DNA of 50,993 nt, from positions 1 to 50,993 of the forward strand of contig JAEETL010000019.1 in the NCBI GenBank assembly GCA_016290325.1. The letters run 5' to 3'. Under the pieces are notes generated by a model, which had not been told where the DNA came from, did no database searches, and worked only from the letters and a program-made list of their open reading frames with translations. A program made the position numbers and the translations under genes. Below are positions 23,500 to 32,366 of this stretch, piece by piece (position 1 is the stretch's first letter; each line of letters begins with the position of its first letter). Origin of the DNA: Muribaculaceae bacterium. Its GTDB lineage: Bacteria > Bacteroidota > Bacteroidia > Bacteroidales > Muribaculaceae.

Positions 23500-24828
23500 T
23501 TAATCTTTGTCGCCGTATCCTAGAGCAGCAAACAACTCGGCAAGCACATACATGCTTCCGCCTACATAAATGAGGTCTTTGGGATTAGCGGCTTTGATAG
23601 CGGCTTGCAAGGCATCGTTCACATGGCTATATACGTCACCCTTCAAGGTCACCTTGCCAGCGAGCGCTTTCAGGTCATTGGCGCTCATCGAGCGTGAGGT
23701 TTGAGCCTGTGTGAAGTAGTAGGTGGCTTTGTCGGGAAGCAGCTTGAGCATGGAGATCACATCCTTGTCGGCCATGAAGCCGATGATCATGTGAAGCTTG
23801 TCATATTGTTCACGCCTGAGCTGCCTGAGGACTGTTTCCATTCCCGGGGGATTATGGGCCGAGTCACAGATGATGGTAGGTTTCTCGCCTAGTTTCATCC
23901 ATCGTCCCATGAGTCCGGTGCACTCGGCAATGCAGGTGAATCCTTTCTGCACGGCATCAGTTCTCACACGGTATTTCAGGCGTTTGAGCAAATTGAGGGC
24001 GACCAGCACCGTGTTGGCGTTTTCGGTTTGGTAGTCGCCTGTGAGTTCACAGTCTATGGTGCCAAAACTCTTTGTGGTGAGGCGCAGGATATTGTCCACG
24101 TGTGTGGCGCTGGTCACTTCAGGCTTGTCTTGGGAGAACTTCACGTCGGCATACAAGCGTTTCGCCTCTGATTTGATCACGTCCCTGACGGTCTCGTCGG
24201 CACGTCCCACCACGACAGGCCGTCCTTGCTTGATGATTCCAGCTTTCTCGCGTGTGATTTCCTCTATCGTGTTGCCCAGGAATTGCTGGTGCTCCAGGCC
24301 CACGTTGGTGATGATGCTCAAATCGGGAGTGACGATGTTGGTGCTGTCGAGTCGGCCGCCCAGGCCAGTCTCGATGACCGCGACATTGACATGGCGCCAA
24401 GCGAAGTAGTCAAATGCCATCGTGGAAACCAGCTCGAAGAACGACGGGTTAAAGTCTTCAGGTTTTTCCTTTTTCTGATAATCGGCCACCCATTGCATCA
24501 CAAAGTTGCGGCTGATTTTCTTGCCGTTCACGCGGATGCGTTCCCTGAAGTCGACAAAGTGAGGTGACGTGAAGAGACCCACGCGGTAACCACATGCCTG
24601 GAGGCATGACGCGAGCATGTGGGCTGTTGAGCCCTTGCCATTGGTGCCGGCAATGTGGATGATGCGATAACGCTTGTGCGGCTCGTCATACATCTTGTCC
24701 AGGGCTATGCTGGTGTCAAGCCCCGGTTTATAGCCATCGGCTCCCTGCCTTTCAAACGCAGGACGCTGATTATAAAGGTAATCCAATGTGCGCTGCCAAA
24801 TGCGCACAAGCTCTTCTTTTCTAGCCAT
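23500..24828 (-). CDS. folC: Dihydrofolate synthase / folylpolyglutamate synthase
   Basis: Mur-ligase-family enzyme that adds glutamate to dihydropteroate and to folates. A 442-residue product with P-loop HIAGTNGKGSTAHM (61-67 core), LFTSPHFVDFRERIRVNG, ETGLGGRLDSTN, the second Mur motif ITNVGLEHQQFLG with EKAGIIK, and DSAHNPPG in the C-terminal domain. The order and length are those of FolC. It is transcribed in the same direction as RNase P RNA, which lies 120 bases upstream. With folP at 9.8 kb this is the second folate gene in the window. Confidence 0.96.
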   Translation of the reverse strand: MARKEELVRIWQRTLDYLYNQRPAFERQGADGYKPGLDTSIALDKMYDEPHKRYRIIHIAGTNGKGSTAHMLASCLQACGYRVGLFTSPHFVDFRERIRVNGKKISRNFVMQWVADYQKKEKPEDFNPSFFELVSTMAFDYFAWRHVNVAVIETGLGGRLDSTNIVTPDLSIITNVGLEHQQFLGNTIEEITREKAGIIKQGRPVVVGRADETVRDVIKSEAKRLYADVKFSQDKPEVTSATHVDNILRLTTKSFGTIDCELTGDYQTENANTVLVALNLLKRLKYRVRTDAVQKGFTCIAECTGLMGRWMKLGEKPTIICDSAHNPPGMETVLRQLRREQYDKLHMIIGFMADKDVISMLKLLPDKATYYFTQAQTSRSMSANDLKALAGKVTLKGDVYSHVNDALQAAIKAANPKDLIYVGGSMYVLAELFAALGYGDKD

Positions 24829-24949
24829 ATTATTATTCTCCTATTTCGGTGTCACTCACGTGACTCATTGTCTTGCACTATTGATTAAGGTAACATTTTG
24901 GTTAATTTCATTCTCTAGACGAGAACAAGGCAATCATTTGATAAAAAAA

Positions 24950-25320
24950 CAGTATGGCTATAAGCCGGGTTTTGTGCCTGCCCTTACGGGCTGGTGCCTG
25001 TCATTTATCTGTCCGACGCATTGCTGCGCCAGTATAGCGTTCTACCCCCCGACAATGGACGAGCAGCCCTTAGATGCCGGTATACATGAACTTGCAACTC
25101 ACAGGTGGTGCGGCGCGCTGTGTCACCACAACGCCCGGTGGGCTCTTACCCCACCTTTTCACCCTTGCCGCAGTCCCCATGCATGAGGTCGCGGCGGTTA
25201 TTCTCTGTCACCTGAACCCTACGGTCACCCATAGCTTCCCGTTAAGAAATGTGATGCTCTGTGTTGCCCGGACTTTCCTCTCGCAACCATGACGTTAACG
25301 AGCGACAAGCCGCCATACTG
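24950..25320 (-). ncRNA. rnpB: RNase P RNA (bacterial class A)
   Basis: The catalytic RNA of tRNA 5' processing. Read on the minus strand it opens with CAGTATGGCGGCTTGTCGCT and has the near-universal GAGGAAAGTCCGGGC of the P4 region shortly after; near the 3' end it has ACAAAACCCGGCTTATAGCC. The two ends (CAGTATGGC and GCCATACTG) are complementary and form P1, which fixes the limits. Length of about 371 bases is normal. The 3' end runs into TTTTTTTATC, giving termination. A TTG-N20-TAATTTTG promoter lies about 20 bases upstream. Confidence 0.97.
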
Positions 25321-25341
25321 CTTTATCGTTTTTTCAACCCG

Positions 25342-25372
25342 CAAAATTATGCCAAAATATAATAGTGTGCAA
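25342..25372 (-). promoter_or_regulatory. rnpB promoter
   Basis: On the minus strand TTG (25372-25370), about 20 bases, and TAATTTTG (25349-25342), placed correctly for a start just before the P1 stem. Confidence 0.7.
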
Positions 25373-25494
25373 ATTTTTTATCACTTTTACAATCATCCAA
25401 AGTGATACGTTGAATGTCCCTGTGACGTTTCGGTCAGCGATGGCAATAAGAGAGCGGGTTTCTCGTTAATATATAAAAAGATACAACATTTATC

Positions 25495-27198
25495 ATGATG
25501 AAAAACCTCAAGAAATTCTCGCTTAAGTCGATGCTCGGTCAATTTGGCCAGAGCTTTAAGCGTTTCCCAATATCGATGTTGCTCACGTTGCTGTTGGGCT
25601 GTTACATCATCTACCTTAATCATGGCGGCTCGTTAGACTTCAAGAAGGACTTCTTCTTCATCTTTTATCCCGCCACTGGAGCCGTGCTTGGCGTTGCCCT
25701 CTCGCTCATCACCGAGGAATTCAAGAACTGGAAAGTGGCGATAGTGGTGCAGGCTGTTGTGCATGCCCTATGGCTTGTTGTATCGGTCTATCTGGCTGGG
25801 TTTGACAGATTCTCCCTCCCCCAGTTAATCGCGGTTACCGCTACCGTTGTGGCCATGTCGCTGGCTGTGTTTGTCGCCTGTTTCTATCGCAAGCATCAGG
25901 ACGTGCAGTTCTGGAACTTCTCCATGCGCACGTTGATGTCTCTAATCATGTCAACCATTATCGGGGGCATATTGGTTCTTGGTTTGAACCTCTTCTTGGA
26001 GTCGCTTAAGATGCTCTTTGGTATCTATGTGAACAATTACATGTTTGGGGACATCGCTGCAGTGTGCATGACAATGCTTGCCCCCGCTATGTTCATGAGT
26101 ATTATCCCTAAGGGCAAGAATAAGCACTTGGACTTGGTTGTTGAGTTCTCTCGTTTTGCCAAGGGTGTGGTGCAGTACCTGTTCATCCCGTTGCTGGTAT
26201 TATACATGGCCACCCTCTATGTCTATGCTGCCCAGATTCTGATCCAGTGGACGTTGCCCGTGGGTGGCGTGAGCTTATTGGTGACGGTGAGTATGATATT
26301 GATGATTTTGCTCATTTACATCACCTATCCCATCCAGCATCAGGAGGGAAACCGCCTGTTCAAGCGCGTATCGCGGTTGCTGCCCGTGGCCATGTTGCCG
26401 TTGTTGGCTCTGATGTCAGTGGCCATCGGCCGTCGCTTGAGCGATTACGGTATCACGGTGAGCCGACTGTATTTGCTGGTCTTCAATCTGTGGTGTTATG
26501 CGGTGTGCCTGTGGTTGATCTTCACCCGCAACAAGCGCATCTGGATTATTCCCACTTCTTTTGCCGTCATCCTGTTGCTCATCTCGGTAGGTCCACAAAG
26601 CATTCCCAACGTCACGCTCAACGAGTTGAAAAAAGAGGCCCGCAGCGCCTTTATCGCCTCGGGGCTGACGCAGTTTCCCTTAACTGTAGACCAGTATGAG
26701 ACTTGGACCAAACAAGTGGACGAAAAGACTGCTGCCTCGATCGACAGCAAGTTGCATTATGTCTGGGATTTTTATAAATCTGAAGCTCTGATGGACTTGG
26801 TAGAAGAAGACGCTTTATTGGAAATCCAGGTTGTGGTGGATGATGATGAGTCAACGTCCAACCGCTATGAATACTTTTCCAACCGTGAGCTGATTCAGCA
26901 AATGGCAGTTCCTGCCGGATTTAGCCACATGGAATGGATTACTTGGAGCAAAGATTTTGAGATTGACGGCGACTTGATGAAGATAGTCTTAGAGCCTAAA
27001 AATGGGCAACAGCTAGAGTTTACCTTGAGCTTGAAGGCTTTGATTGCCCTTGACCATGAGAAATGGAAAGATGAGTCGCCTAAGAACCTGATTCTTAAGA
27101 ATAACGAAGCACAACTGGTTATTAACCAATTCTCGGTCTCCATCAATGGAAAAAGGTCGGTGGACTTAGACCTCGAAGGCTTGCTCTTTACCAAATAG
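25495..27198 (+). CDS. DUF4153-like multi-pass membrane protein
   Basis: A 567-residue inner-membrane protein. About ten to twelve hydrophobic segments fill residues 25-365 (for example FPISMLLTLLLGCYIIYL, ATVVAMSLAVFVACFY, GVSLLVTVSMILMILLIYIT and LLPVAMLPLLALMSVAIG), then a soluble C-terminal part of about 180 residues. The layout and the YITYPIQHQEGNRLFK loop match DUF4153 proteins of Bacteroidales, whose function is unknown. Start is ATG 25495 or 25498. It is convergent with the META-domain gene, with only 6 bases between the stops and no terminator hairpin in the gap. Confidence 0.78.
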   Translation: MMKNLKKFSLKSMLGQFGQSFKRFPISMLLTLLLGCYIIYLNHGGSLDFKKDFFFIFYPATGAVLGVALSLITEEFKNWKVAIVVQAVVHALWLVVSVYLAGFDRFSLPQLIAVTATVVAMSLAVFVACFYRKHQDVQFWNFSMRTLMSLIMSTIIGGILVLGLNLFLESLKMLFGIYVNNYMFGDIAAVCMTMLAPAMFMSIIPKGKNKHLDLVVEFSRFAKGVVQYLFIPLLVLYMATLYVYAAQILIQWTLPVGGVSLLVTVSMILMILLIYITYPIQHQEGNRLFKRVSRLLPVAMLPLLALMSVAIGRRLSDYGITVSRLYLLVFNLWCYAVCLWLIFTRNKRIWIIPTSFAVILLLISVGPQSIPNVTLNELKKEARSAFIASGLTQFPLTVDQYETWTKQVDEKTAASIDSKLHYVWDFYKSEALMDLVEEDALLEIQVVVDDDESTSNRYEYFSNRELIQQMAVPAGFSHMEWITWSKDFEIDGDLMKIVLEPKNGQQLEFTLSLKALIALDHEKWKDESPKNLILKNNEAQLVINQFSVSINGKRSVDLDLEGLLFTK

Positions 27199-27204
27199 AT
27201 CCTG

Positions 27205-28065
27205 TTATCGCAGGAAGATGCGTTGCAGTACCAGTACGATGCTGCCCTTGTTGTCGAGCAGGGCCATCTCGTTCTGGTTGATACGCTTGCAGGATTCGGT
27301 TTTCTCCAGGGCGAGGAGCAGCGAGGTCTCGAGTTCGATGGACTCGCAGTCATGTTGAGAGGAGTGCAGGTCCTCAAACTGGATAGCCATGTCCTTGGTG
27401 GGGTCCAGGGTAATGATGCCGTTGATAATGTTGCATCCGGTGTCGCCATGGATGGTTTGCTCCACCGCGTCAATGACAAGACGCATATTCTGTTCACTCA
27501 CGTTCTCGCTGTCGATTTCTTTCACGAGCCAGGCTCCGTTCATGGCATCGAGGTTGTGGCGCTTGAGCACCAGCACCACGGTACCTTTGGAATTCATCAG
27601 GTTCAGGTACTGGGCATTATACTGTGTCGTGAGGGTGTAACGGCGCACGTCGGCGAGTCCATGCATGATTGTTTTCTCGTTTGTGACATTGTGGCATGAG
27701 CGCTCTGATGAAATGAAGTCGTTGAACATCAGTTCGTTGCCCTTAATCTGGAAAGTCCCGTTAATGGTGTTGCACCCGTTGTTGCCATACACCTTGTTGC
27801 CTCCAGCAAAGTCGAGGTACAGGTATGCCCGCTCCAGGGTATAGACTTTCTTCTTACGCATGGTTATAATGTCCCACTCTCCATATAATTGCTGGGCTGG
27901 ATTGGTGATGGCGACTTCGCGCATGGGTTGGTCAACGTTGGCCGTGACCTTCTCAACGTTCACCGTCTTCTTATCATATTTTTTGTCTTTCTTCTTGCGG
28001 GCATCCATCGACAACGGGGTCATCAATAATGCGGCCAAGAGGGTGATGACGATATATTTTTTCAT
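27205..28065 (-). CDS. Secreted double META-domain protein
   Basis: A 286-residue exported protein. Signal peptide KKYIVITLLAALLMTPLSMDA is followed by a Lys-rich stretch (RKKKDKKYDKK) and two META domains related to HslJ: about 60-165 with YGNNGCNTINGTFQIKGNEL, and about 172-285 with GDTGCNIINGIITL. Each keeps the G-C-N-x-(I/F)-x-G core and a second Cys (ERSCHNVT, HDCESIEL), compatible with one disulfide per domain. HslJ is linked to heat and novobiocin response in E. coli; here the role is unknown. The upstream spacer carries repeat copy B. Confidence 0.87.
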   Translation of the reverse strand: MKKYIVITLLAALLMTPLSMDARKKKDKKYDKKTVNVEKVTANVDQPMREVAITNPAQQLYGEWDIITMRKKKVYTLERAYLYLDFAGGNKVYGNNGCNTINGTFQIKGNELMFNDFISSERSCHNVTNEKTIMHGLADVRRYTLTTQYNAQYLNLMNSKGTVVLVLKRHNLDAMNGAWLVKEIDSENVSEQNMRLVIDAVEQTIHGDTGCNIINGIITLDPTKDMAIQFEDLHSSQHDCESIELETSLLLALEKTESCKRINQNEMALLDNKGSIVLVLQRIFLR

Positions 28066-28138
28066 TTTAACTATCCGTGTTTTTGTCTTATGTTACAAAT
28101 CAGCCATAGTCAAGGAGGGTGTATCATAATTTATCTGT

Positions 28139-28293
28139 TGGAATTATAACCGCCCTTCGGGCGGGAAATTAAAACAAATTCTGTATTAAAATTAAAGAAA
28201 TTATAAATTTTATATTAATTTTTTTGAATAATTTGTATAAATTTCCCGTGCGTAGCACGGTCAAATATTGCGACCTTGAATTATGACACAGCC
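28139..28293 (-). repeat. Dispersed intergenic repeat, copy B
   Basis: Reverse-complement counterpart of 5446-5582. It shares the outer GGCTGTGTCATAATTCAA, the hairpin CCGTGCTACGCACGG (28246-28260 on the other strand), GGGAAATT-N-ATACAAATTAT, and the second hairpin, in which only the loop differs (CCGCCCGAAGGGCGG against CCGCCCGTAGGGCGG), ending TTATAATTCC. Stems are conserved while loop and core vary, which argues for selection on structure. The AT-rich core is longer than in copy A. This copy lies between divergent genes, so it is not simply a terminator. Confidence 0.85.
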
Positions 28294-28421
28294 GGTTTCA
28301 TTGGGGACTAAGCCTAATTATTGCAAATTTAGCACCTTTTTCACTCCCCGCCAAATCCTTTAGCCTCTTTTAAGAAATAATGCCATAAAATGTGAAAAAT
28401 GTAGTCATGAATGGGGGAATT

Positions 28422-28452
28422 TTGGTGGGTGGGAAATTTTAACCTACTTTTG
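28422..28452 (+). promoter_or_regulatory. Promoter of the large TPR gene
   Basis: TTG (28422-28424), 20-base spacer, TACTTTTG (28445-28452). The ATG is only 18 bases beyond the box, so the leader is very short. GTTATAATTCCAG (28455-28467) at the predicted start of transcription equals 13 bases at the edge of repeat copy A. Confidence 0.7.
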
Positions 28453-28469
28453 CCGTTATAATTCCAGTG

Positions 28470-30560
28470 ATGAAAAAGATAACGGCCATATACCGTCGAT
28501 TGGCAATGCTGCTGGTCCTCATGGGAACGGCGTTGTCGGCGTTTGCCCAAATCAACACCGACCAGGTGGTGAACATTGGGCGCAATGCGTTATATTTCGA
28601 GGATTATATCCTTGCCATCCAGTACTTTAATCAGGCGATTAAAGCAAAGCCTTTTCTTGCTGAGCCCTATTTCTACCGCTCGGTGGCAAAAATCAGTTTA
28701 GAGGACTATGGGGGTGCTGAGCAGGATGCAGGAATGGCCATTGAGCGCAATCCGTTCATTGTTGATGCCTATCAGGTGCGCGGAGTAGCCCGTCAGAACT
28801 TGGGCAACTTTAAGGGTGCCGTGGAAGATTATGATGCGGGTCTGCAACTCATGCCCGAGGACAAGAACTTGCTCATTAACCGTGCTATTTGCCAATCGGC
28901 CCTCAATAACTATGAGGAGGCGCAGCAATCATTTGACCGGCTGCTCTCACTTGACCGTCGCAATGACCGTGCCTACATCGGCCTTGCCCAGATGAACCTG
29001 GCTCGCAAGGATACAGTTGTCGCTCTCGAGAACCTGAACAAGGGTATCGAATTGAACAAGAACAACGCTACGGCTTATGTCATGCGTGCCGAGATTGCCT
29101 CGCGCACCAATCGTGATTTTGAGAGCGCTCTGGCCGATATGGATAGTGCCATCCTGCTCGAGCCGCGTTTTGCGGGCTATTTCATCAATCGTGCTTTTAT
29201 GAAGTATAATCTCGATGACTACTTTGGCGCGATGGCCGACTATGATTATGCATTGAGTCTGGAACCCACCAGTGTTGAGGCTCACTTCAACCGGGGTCTG
29301 CTTCGTGCCGAGGTGGGAGACAATAACAAGGCGATCACTGATTTTGACTATGTGCTCAAGAGCAATCCGGCCAACTTCATGGCACTTTATAACCGAGCCT
29401 TGTTGCATATGCGCACGGGGCAGTTCCGTGAGGCCGTCAAGGATTTCACCGCCATCCTGAAGAAGTATCCTGAATTTGAGGCTGGTTACATGGCGCGTGG
29501 CGAGGCTAAACGCCGCATGGGTGACTACAAGGGTGGGGATGCCGATTATGAGCGGGCAATGGCTATCTTTAGGCGCAACAAGACTCATGTTTCGACCTTT
29601 AATCCTGCTGAGATTGAGGCGACTGCAGCTATCAAGAAAGCCGAACAGCGGGTACTCAACGGGAACGATGAACCCGAGACCGCCGAGGAAATCATCAACC
29701 GCTTCAACACCTTGCTCACGGTGACCGAAACCGATCCTGTAAAGCCCGAGTATGCCAATCGTCAGCGAGGGCATATCCAGAACGACAATATCGAGGTGGA
29801 GCCCATGCCCATGTTCACGCTCTCATATTATGCCCAGGATAACAAGCTCAATGGCAATACCCACATCACGCGCGAGATTGCCGATGCCAATGACTCACGC
29901 TTGTTGCCAGGCAAACTCACGCTAGTGAGCGGTGAGCCACAGTTGGGCGAGGAGGAAATCCAGCGTCACTTCTCCAATATTGAGTATTATAATAGTCTGC
30001 TGAGTATGGGCAAACCCCGCAGCATTGACTACTTTGCACGTGGTTTGGATTACTTGCTGGTCAAGAATCCCGATGCCGCAATCGCTGATGTCGATGCCGC
30101 AATCGCTTTGAGTCCTGAGTTTACACTGGCTTATGTACTTAGGGCCGATGCCCATTTTATGCAATACCGCATGGCGCAGGCACGCGATAATAGTGAGGGT
30201 GAGCAGCTATCTGATGCCACTGATGCCAAGGTTCACACCATGATGCGTCAGCGTCAGGATATAGCCGCTTTGGATTTGGTGATTGCTGATTTGGATCAAG
30301 TAATCAAGCTCTCCCCGAAAAACGTTTATGCCCACTACAACAAGGGCAATGCCTATATGCTCCAAGGCGATTACACTGCTGCCATCAGCAGCTATTCGAC
30401 GGCCATCCAGCTCAAGCCTGACCTTGCAGAGGCCTACTATAACCGTGGCTTGCTGTACTTGCGCTTGGGCAACAAAACCCTTGGCGTTGCCGACTTAAGT
30501 AAAGCTGGGGAACTTGGCGTGCTCCCCAGCTACAATATCTTGAAACGGATGACCCGATGA
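28470..30560 (+). CDS. Large secreted TPR protein
   Basis: A 696-residue protein with an N-terminal signal-like segment (LAMLLVLMGTALSAFAQ) and tetratricopeptide repeats over two blocks, about 30-365 and 515-690. Repeats such as AYIGLAQMNLARKDTVVALE, AHFNRGLLRAEVGDNNKAIT, ALYNRALLHMRTGQFREAVK and AYYNRGLLYLRLGNKTLGVA follow the W/L-G-Y-A-F-A-P spacing. The middle, about 370-510, is not TPR-like. The protein is probably periplasmic or membrane-associated and acts as an assembly scaffold. Start is ATG 28470, not GTG 28467. A hairpin-less 35-base gap separates it from the next, convergent gene. Confidence 0.88.
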   Translation: MKKITAIYRRLAMLLVLMGTALSAFAQINTDQVVNIGRNALYFEDYILAIQYFNQAIKAKPFLAEPYFYRSVAKISLEDYGGAEQDAGMAIERNPFIVDAYQVRGVARQNLGNFKGAVEDYDAGLQLMPEDKNLLINRAICQSALNNYEEAQQSFDRLLSLDRRNDRAYIGLAQMNLARKDTVVALENLNKGIELNKNNATAYVMRAEIASRTNRDFESALADMDSAILLEPRFAGYFINRAFMKYNLDDYFGAMADYDYALSLEPTSVEAHFNRGLLRAEVGDNNKAITDFDYVLKSNPANFMALYNRALLHMRTGQFREAVKDFTAILKKYPEFEAGYMARGEAKRRMGDYKGGDADYERAMAIFRRNKTHVSTFNPAEIEATAAIKKAEQRVLNGNDEPETAEEIINRFNTLLTVTETDPVKPEYANRQRGHIQNDNIEVEPMPMFTLSYYAQDNKLNGNTHITREIADANDSRLLPGKLTLVSGEPQLGEEEIQRHFSNIEYYNSLLSMGKPRSIDYFARGLDYLLVKNPDAAIADVDAAIALSPEFTLAYVLRADAHFMQYRMAQARDNSEGEQLSDATDAKVHTMMRQRQDIAALDLVIADLDQVIKLSPKNVYAHYNKGNAYMLQGDYTAAISSYSTAIQLKPDLAEAYYNRGLLYLRLGNKTLGVADLSKAGELGVLPSYNILKRMTR

Positions 30561-30595
30561 TCGTCGGGGTCATCTCCATGTCATGTTTGATTTTA

Positions 30596-31792
30596 TTACT
30601 TCTTCAGTGCTTTAGCGGGCACAAGGTTGATACCCATGACCTTGCCGTCCTCATCATAGACAACAACCAAGCCCAACTGGCCTTTCTCAAAGCTCATCAT
30701 TGAAGTGTAGGCTTTCATGCCTTGTATTTCTTGGATTACCCATGACTCATGGCTCTGGTATTTGCCCATCTTGCTTTCAATTTGAGCGAGAGAGCCATTA
30801 AATATTTCGGGCTTTGCCTGGCTTTTCACCTTGTCCGAAAGGCTCTCATATAATGCTTGGCCTTGATCCTGCAGCACGTAGTTCAGCAATTCCTCGCTGC
30901 GGATGGTATTCGGGTCATCGGCGGGAGCGGGGATAGTTGCGGGTCTGGGCTTTTCGGGCTGGATTGCGGGCCTGCTGGGCTCCAATCCATGCTTCTCGGA
31001 AGCGGGACCAACCTCTTGGGCGGTGGTGAGGTTTTTAAGCATAGCCTCCACCTTGTTCAAGCTGCCCTCGTTCTTCATGAGCACCTTGAAGTTGTTGTCC
31101 AACAGGTAGAAACAGGGCAGGGTGGGAAGATCATAAAGCTCGTTGTTCTCAATATTGCGGCTCTGGTTCCAACCATTAATCATCATCTTGGGATATTTGG
31201 CTTTCTTCCACAGCTTTTGATCGTCATAAGGATAGATAGCAAGAACAATCAGTTTCTTGTCGTTCACGAGCTGGTTGATGAGCTCATTGCTGGCAAGGCG
31301 TTCCTTGACAGCCTCACATGACTCGCAATCAGGGTTGTTGAAGTAAACGAGAATGTTGTTGGCCTTGAGATCCTTAAGGTGATGGACGTTCTTGTCATTG
31401 GGCGTAACATAATCAAAGTCGATAGCGACACTACCGATCATGTTCTTCTTGGCGCCTTCATACAGTAAACGCTGTTTCTCCTTCTCGGCGGCACTTAAGA
31501 CAAATTTCTCGCTGGCATGCTTCAGCACGGCCATGTAAAGCGTCTCGTTGTGAATGGGGTCAGCGGCGTCACTGAAACGGCGCTCGGCCAATTCCATCAT
31601 TTGGCGGTAAGCTTTGGGATCCTTTGCTAGGGTCTCCATGGTGGCTGTCATGAGGAATTCTGCTCTTTTTTCCTCCAACTGTGCTACTTGTTCAAGATAG
31701 TCGTTATACTTCTCGGGTGCAGGCATGCCTTGTGCCTGAGCGTTGAACCATCCGGCGATGGCTACCATTGCGGCAAAAATGAGTTTTTTCAT
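30596..31792 (-). CDS. Secreted thioredoxin-fold protein (DUF5106-like)
   Basis: A 398-residue exported protein. The start ATG at 31792 gives signal peptide KKLIFAAMVAIAGWFNAQA. Residues about 25-130 are helical as in DUF5106 proteins (QLEEKRAEFLMTATMETLAK, ETLYMAVLKHASEKFVLS), then a thioredoxin-like domain with NNPDCESCEAVKER, a C-x-x-C pair (Cys-Glu-Ser-Cys), and the cis-Pro-type YDLPTLPCFYLLD. A Pro-rich linker precedes a C-terminal domain of about 100 residues (YESLSDKVKSQAKPEIFNGS ... KGQLGLVVVYDEDGK) resembling DUF3887-like folds. Redox activity on envelope proteins is plausible. The longer frame to 31828 includes the promoter. Confidence 0.82.
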   Translation of the reverse strand: MKKLIFAAMVAIAGWFNAQAQGMPAPEKYNDYLEQVAQLEEKRAEFLMTATMETLAKDPKAYRQMMELAERRFSDAADPIHNETLYMAVLKHASEKFVLSAAEKEKQRLLYEGAKKNMIGSVAIDFDYVTPNDKNVHHLKDLKANNILVYFNNPDCESCEAVKERLASNELINQLVNDKKLIVLAIYPYDDQKLWKKAKYPKMMINGWNQSRNIENNELYDLPTLPCFYLLDNNFKVLMKNEGSLNKVEAMLKNLTTAQEVGPASEKHGLEPSRPAIQPEKPRPATIPAPADDPNTIRSEELLNYVLQDQGQALYESLSDKVKSQAKPEIFNGSLAQIESKMGKYQSHESWVIQEIQGMKAYTSMMSFEKGQLGLVVVYDEDGKVMGINLVPAKALKK

Positions 31793-31836
31793 TTCTCTTA
31801 TTCTTAAATTTTGTTTGTTTACAACCAATTAGTGCG

Positions 31837-31855
31837 CAAATTTACATTAACTTTG
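31837..31855. promoter_or_regulatory. Overlapping divergent promoters
   Basis: CAAATTTA (31837-31844) is a minus-strand TAAATTTG box for the thioredoxin-fold gene; TAACTTTG (31848-31855) is a plus-strand box for ybaK. Only three bases separate them, so both promoters cannot be occupied at once. Confidence 0.6.
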
Positions 31856-31871
31856 CCGAATAAATCAATAA

Positions 31872-32366
31872 ATGATGAAAAAAATCAATAAAACCAATGC
31901 GGCCCGATTGCTTGACGCGGCCTCGATTGACTATGAGCTCATCCCCTATGAGGTGGATGAGACCGACCTCGGGGCGCAGCACATTGCCGACCAGTTGGGC
32001 GAGGACATTGAGCAGGTGTTCAAGACCCTAGTGCTGGAAGGCGACAAGACGGGGCACTTCGTTTGTGTTGTCCCCGGAGCCGAGGAGGTGGACCTGAAAA
32101 AAGCCGCCCGTGTCTCGGGCAACAAGAAGGCCGATCTTATCCCCATGAAGGAATTGCTGCCCACGACGGGATATATCCGTGGCGGCTGCTCTCCTGTCGG
32201 GATGAAGAAACCTTTCCCCACCTTTATTGACGAGACCTGCATCCTGCACGATTATATATATGTGAGTGCGGGAGTGCGTGGCTTGCAGTTCAAGATTAAT
32301 CCTGAGACCCTGGCCGCCTTCGTGGAGGCTGAAATCGTTGATTTAACCGCCGAGAAAACCATATGA
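31872..32366 (+). CDS. ybaK: Cys-tRNA(Pro)/Cys-tRNA(Cys) deacylase YbaK
   Basis: Trans-editing protein that hydrolyses misacylated Cys-tRNA(Pro). The 164-residue product has the INS-superfamily fold signatures: KTNAARLLDAASIDYELIPY, VFKTLVLEGD, the catalytic-pocket Lys in DLKKAARVSGNKKADL, and GYIRGGCSPVGMKKPFPTFI, which is the YbaK/EbsC motif. Start ATG 31872 or 31875. Its stop overlaps the aroC start (ATGA at 32363), so the two are translationally coupled. The adjacent divergent promoter suggests it is the first gene of the operon. Confidence 0.94.
   Translation: MMKKINKTNAARLLDAASIDYELIPYEVDETDLGAQHIADQLGEDIEQVFKTLVLEGDKTGHFVCVVPGAEEVDLKKAARVSGNKKADLIPMKELLPTTGYIRGGCSPVGMKKPFPTFIDETCILHDYIYVSAGVRGLQFKINPETLAAFVEAEIVDLTAEKTI

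Noticed and set aside
24788-25186. Plus-strand frames across 24.8-25.3 kb
   Set aside because: They run across RNase P RNA, whose conserved sequence and P1 pairing explain the region.
28947-29774. 275-codon minus-strand frame in the TPR gene
   Set aside because: Antisense to TPR repeats whose periodicity proves the plus-strand reading.
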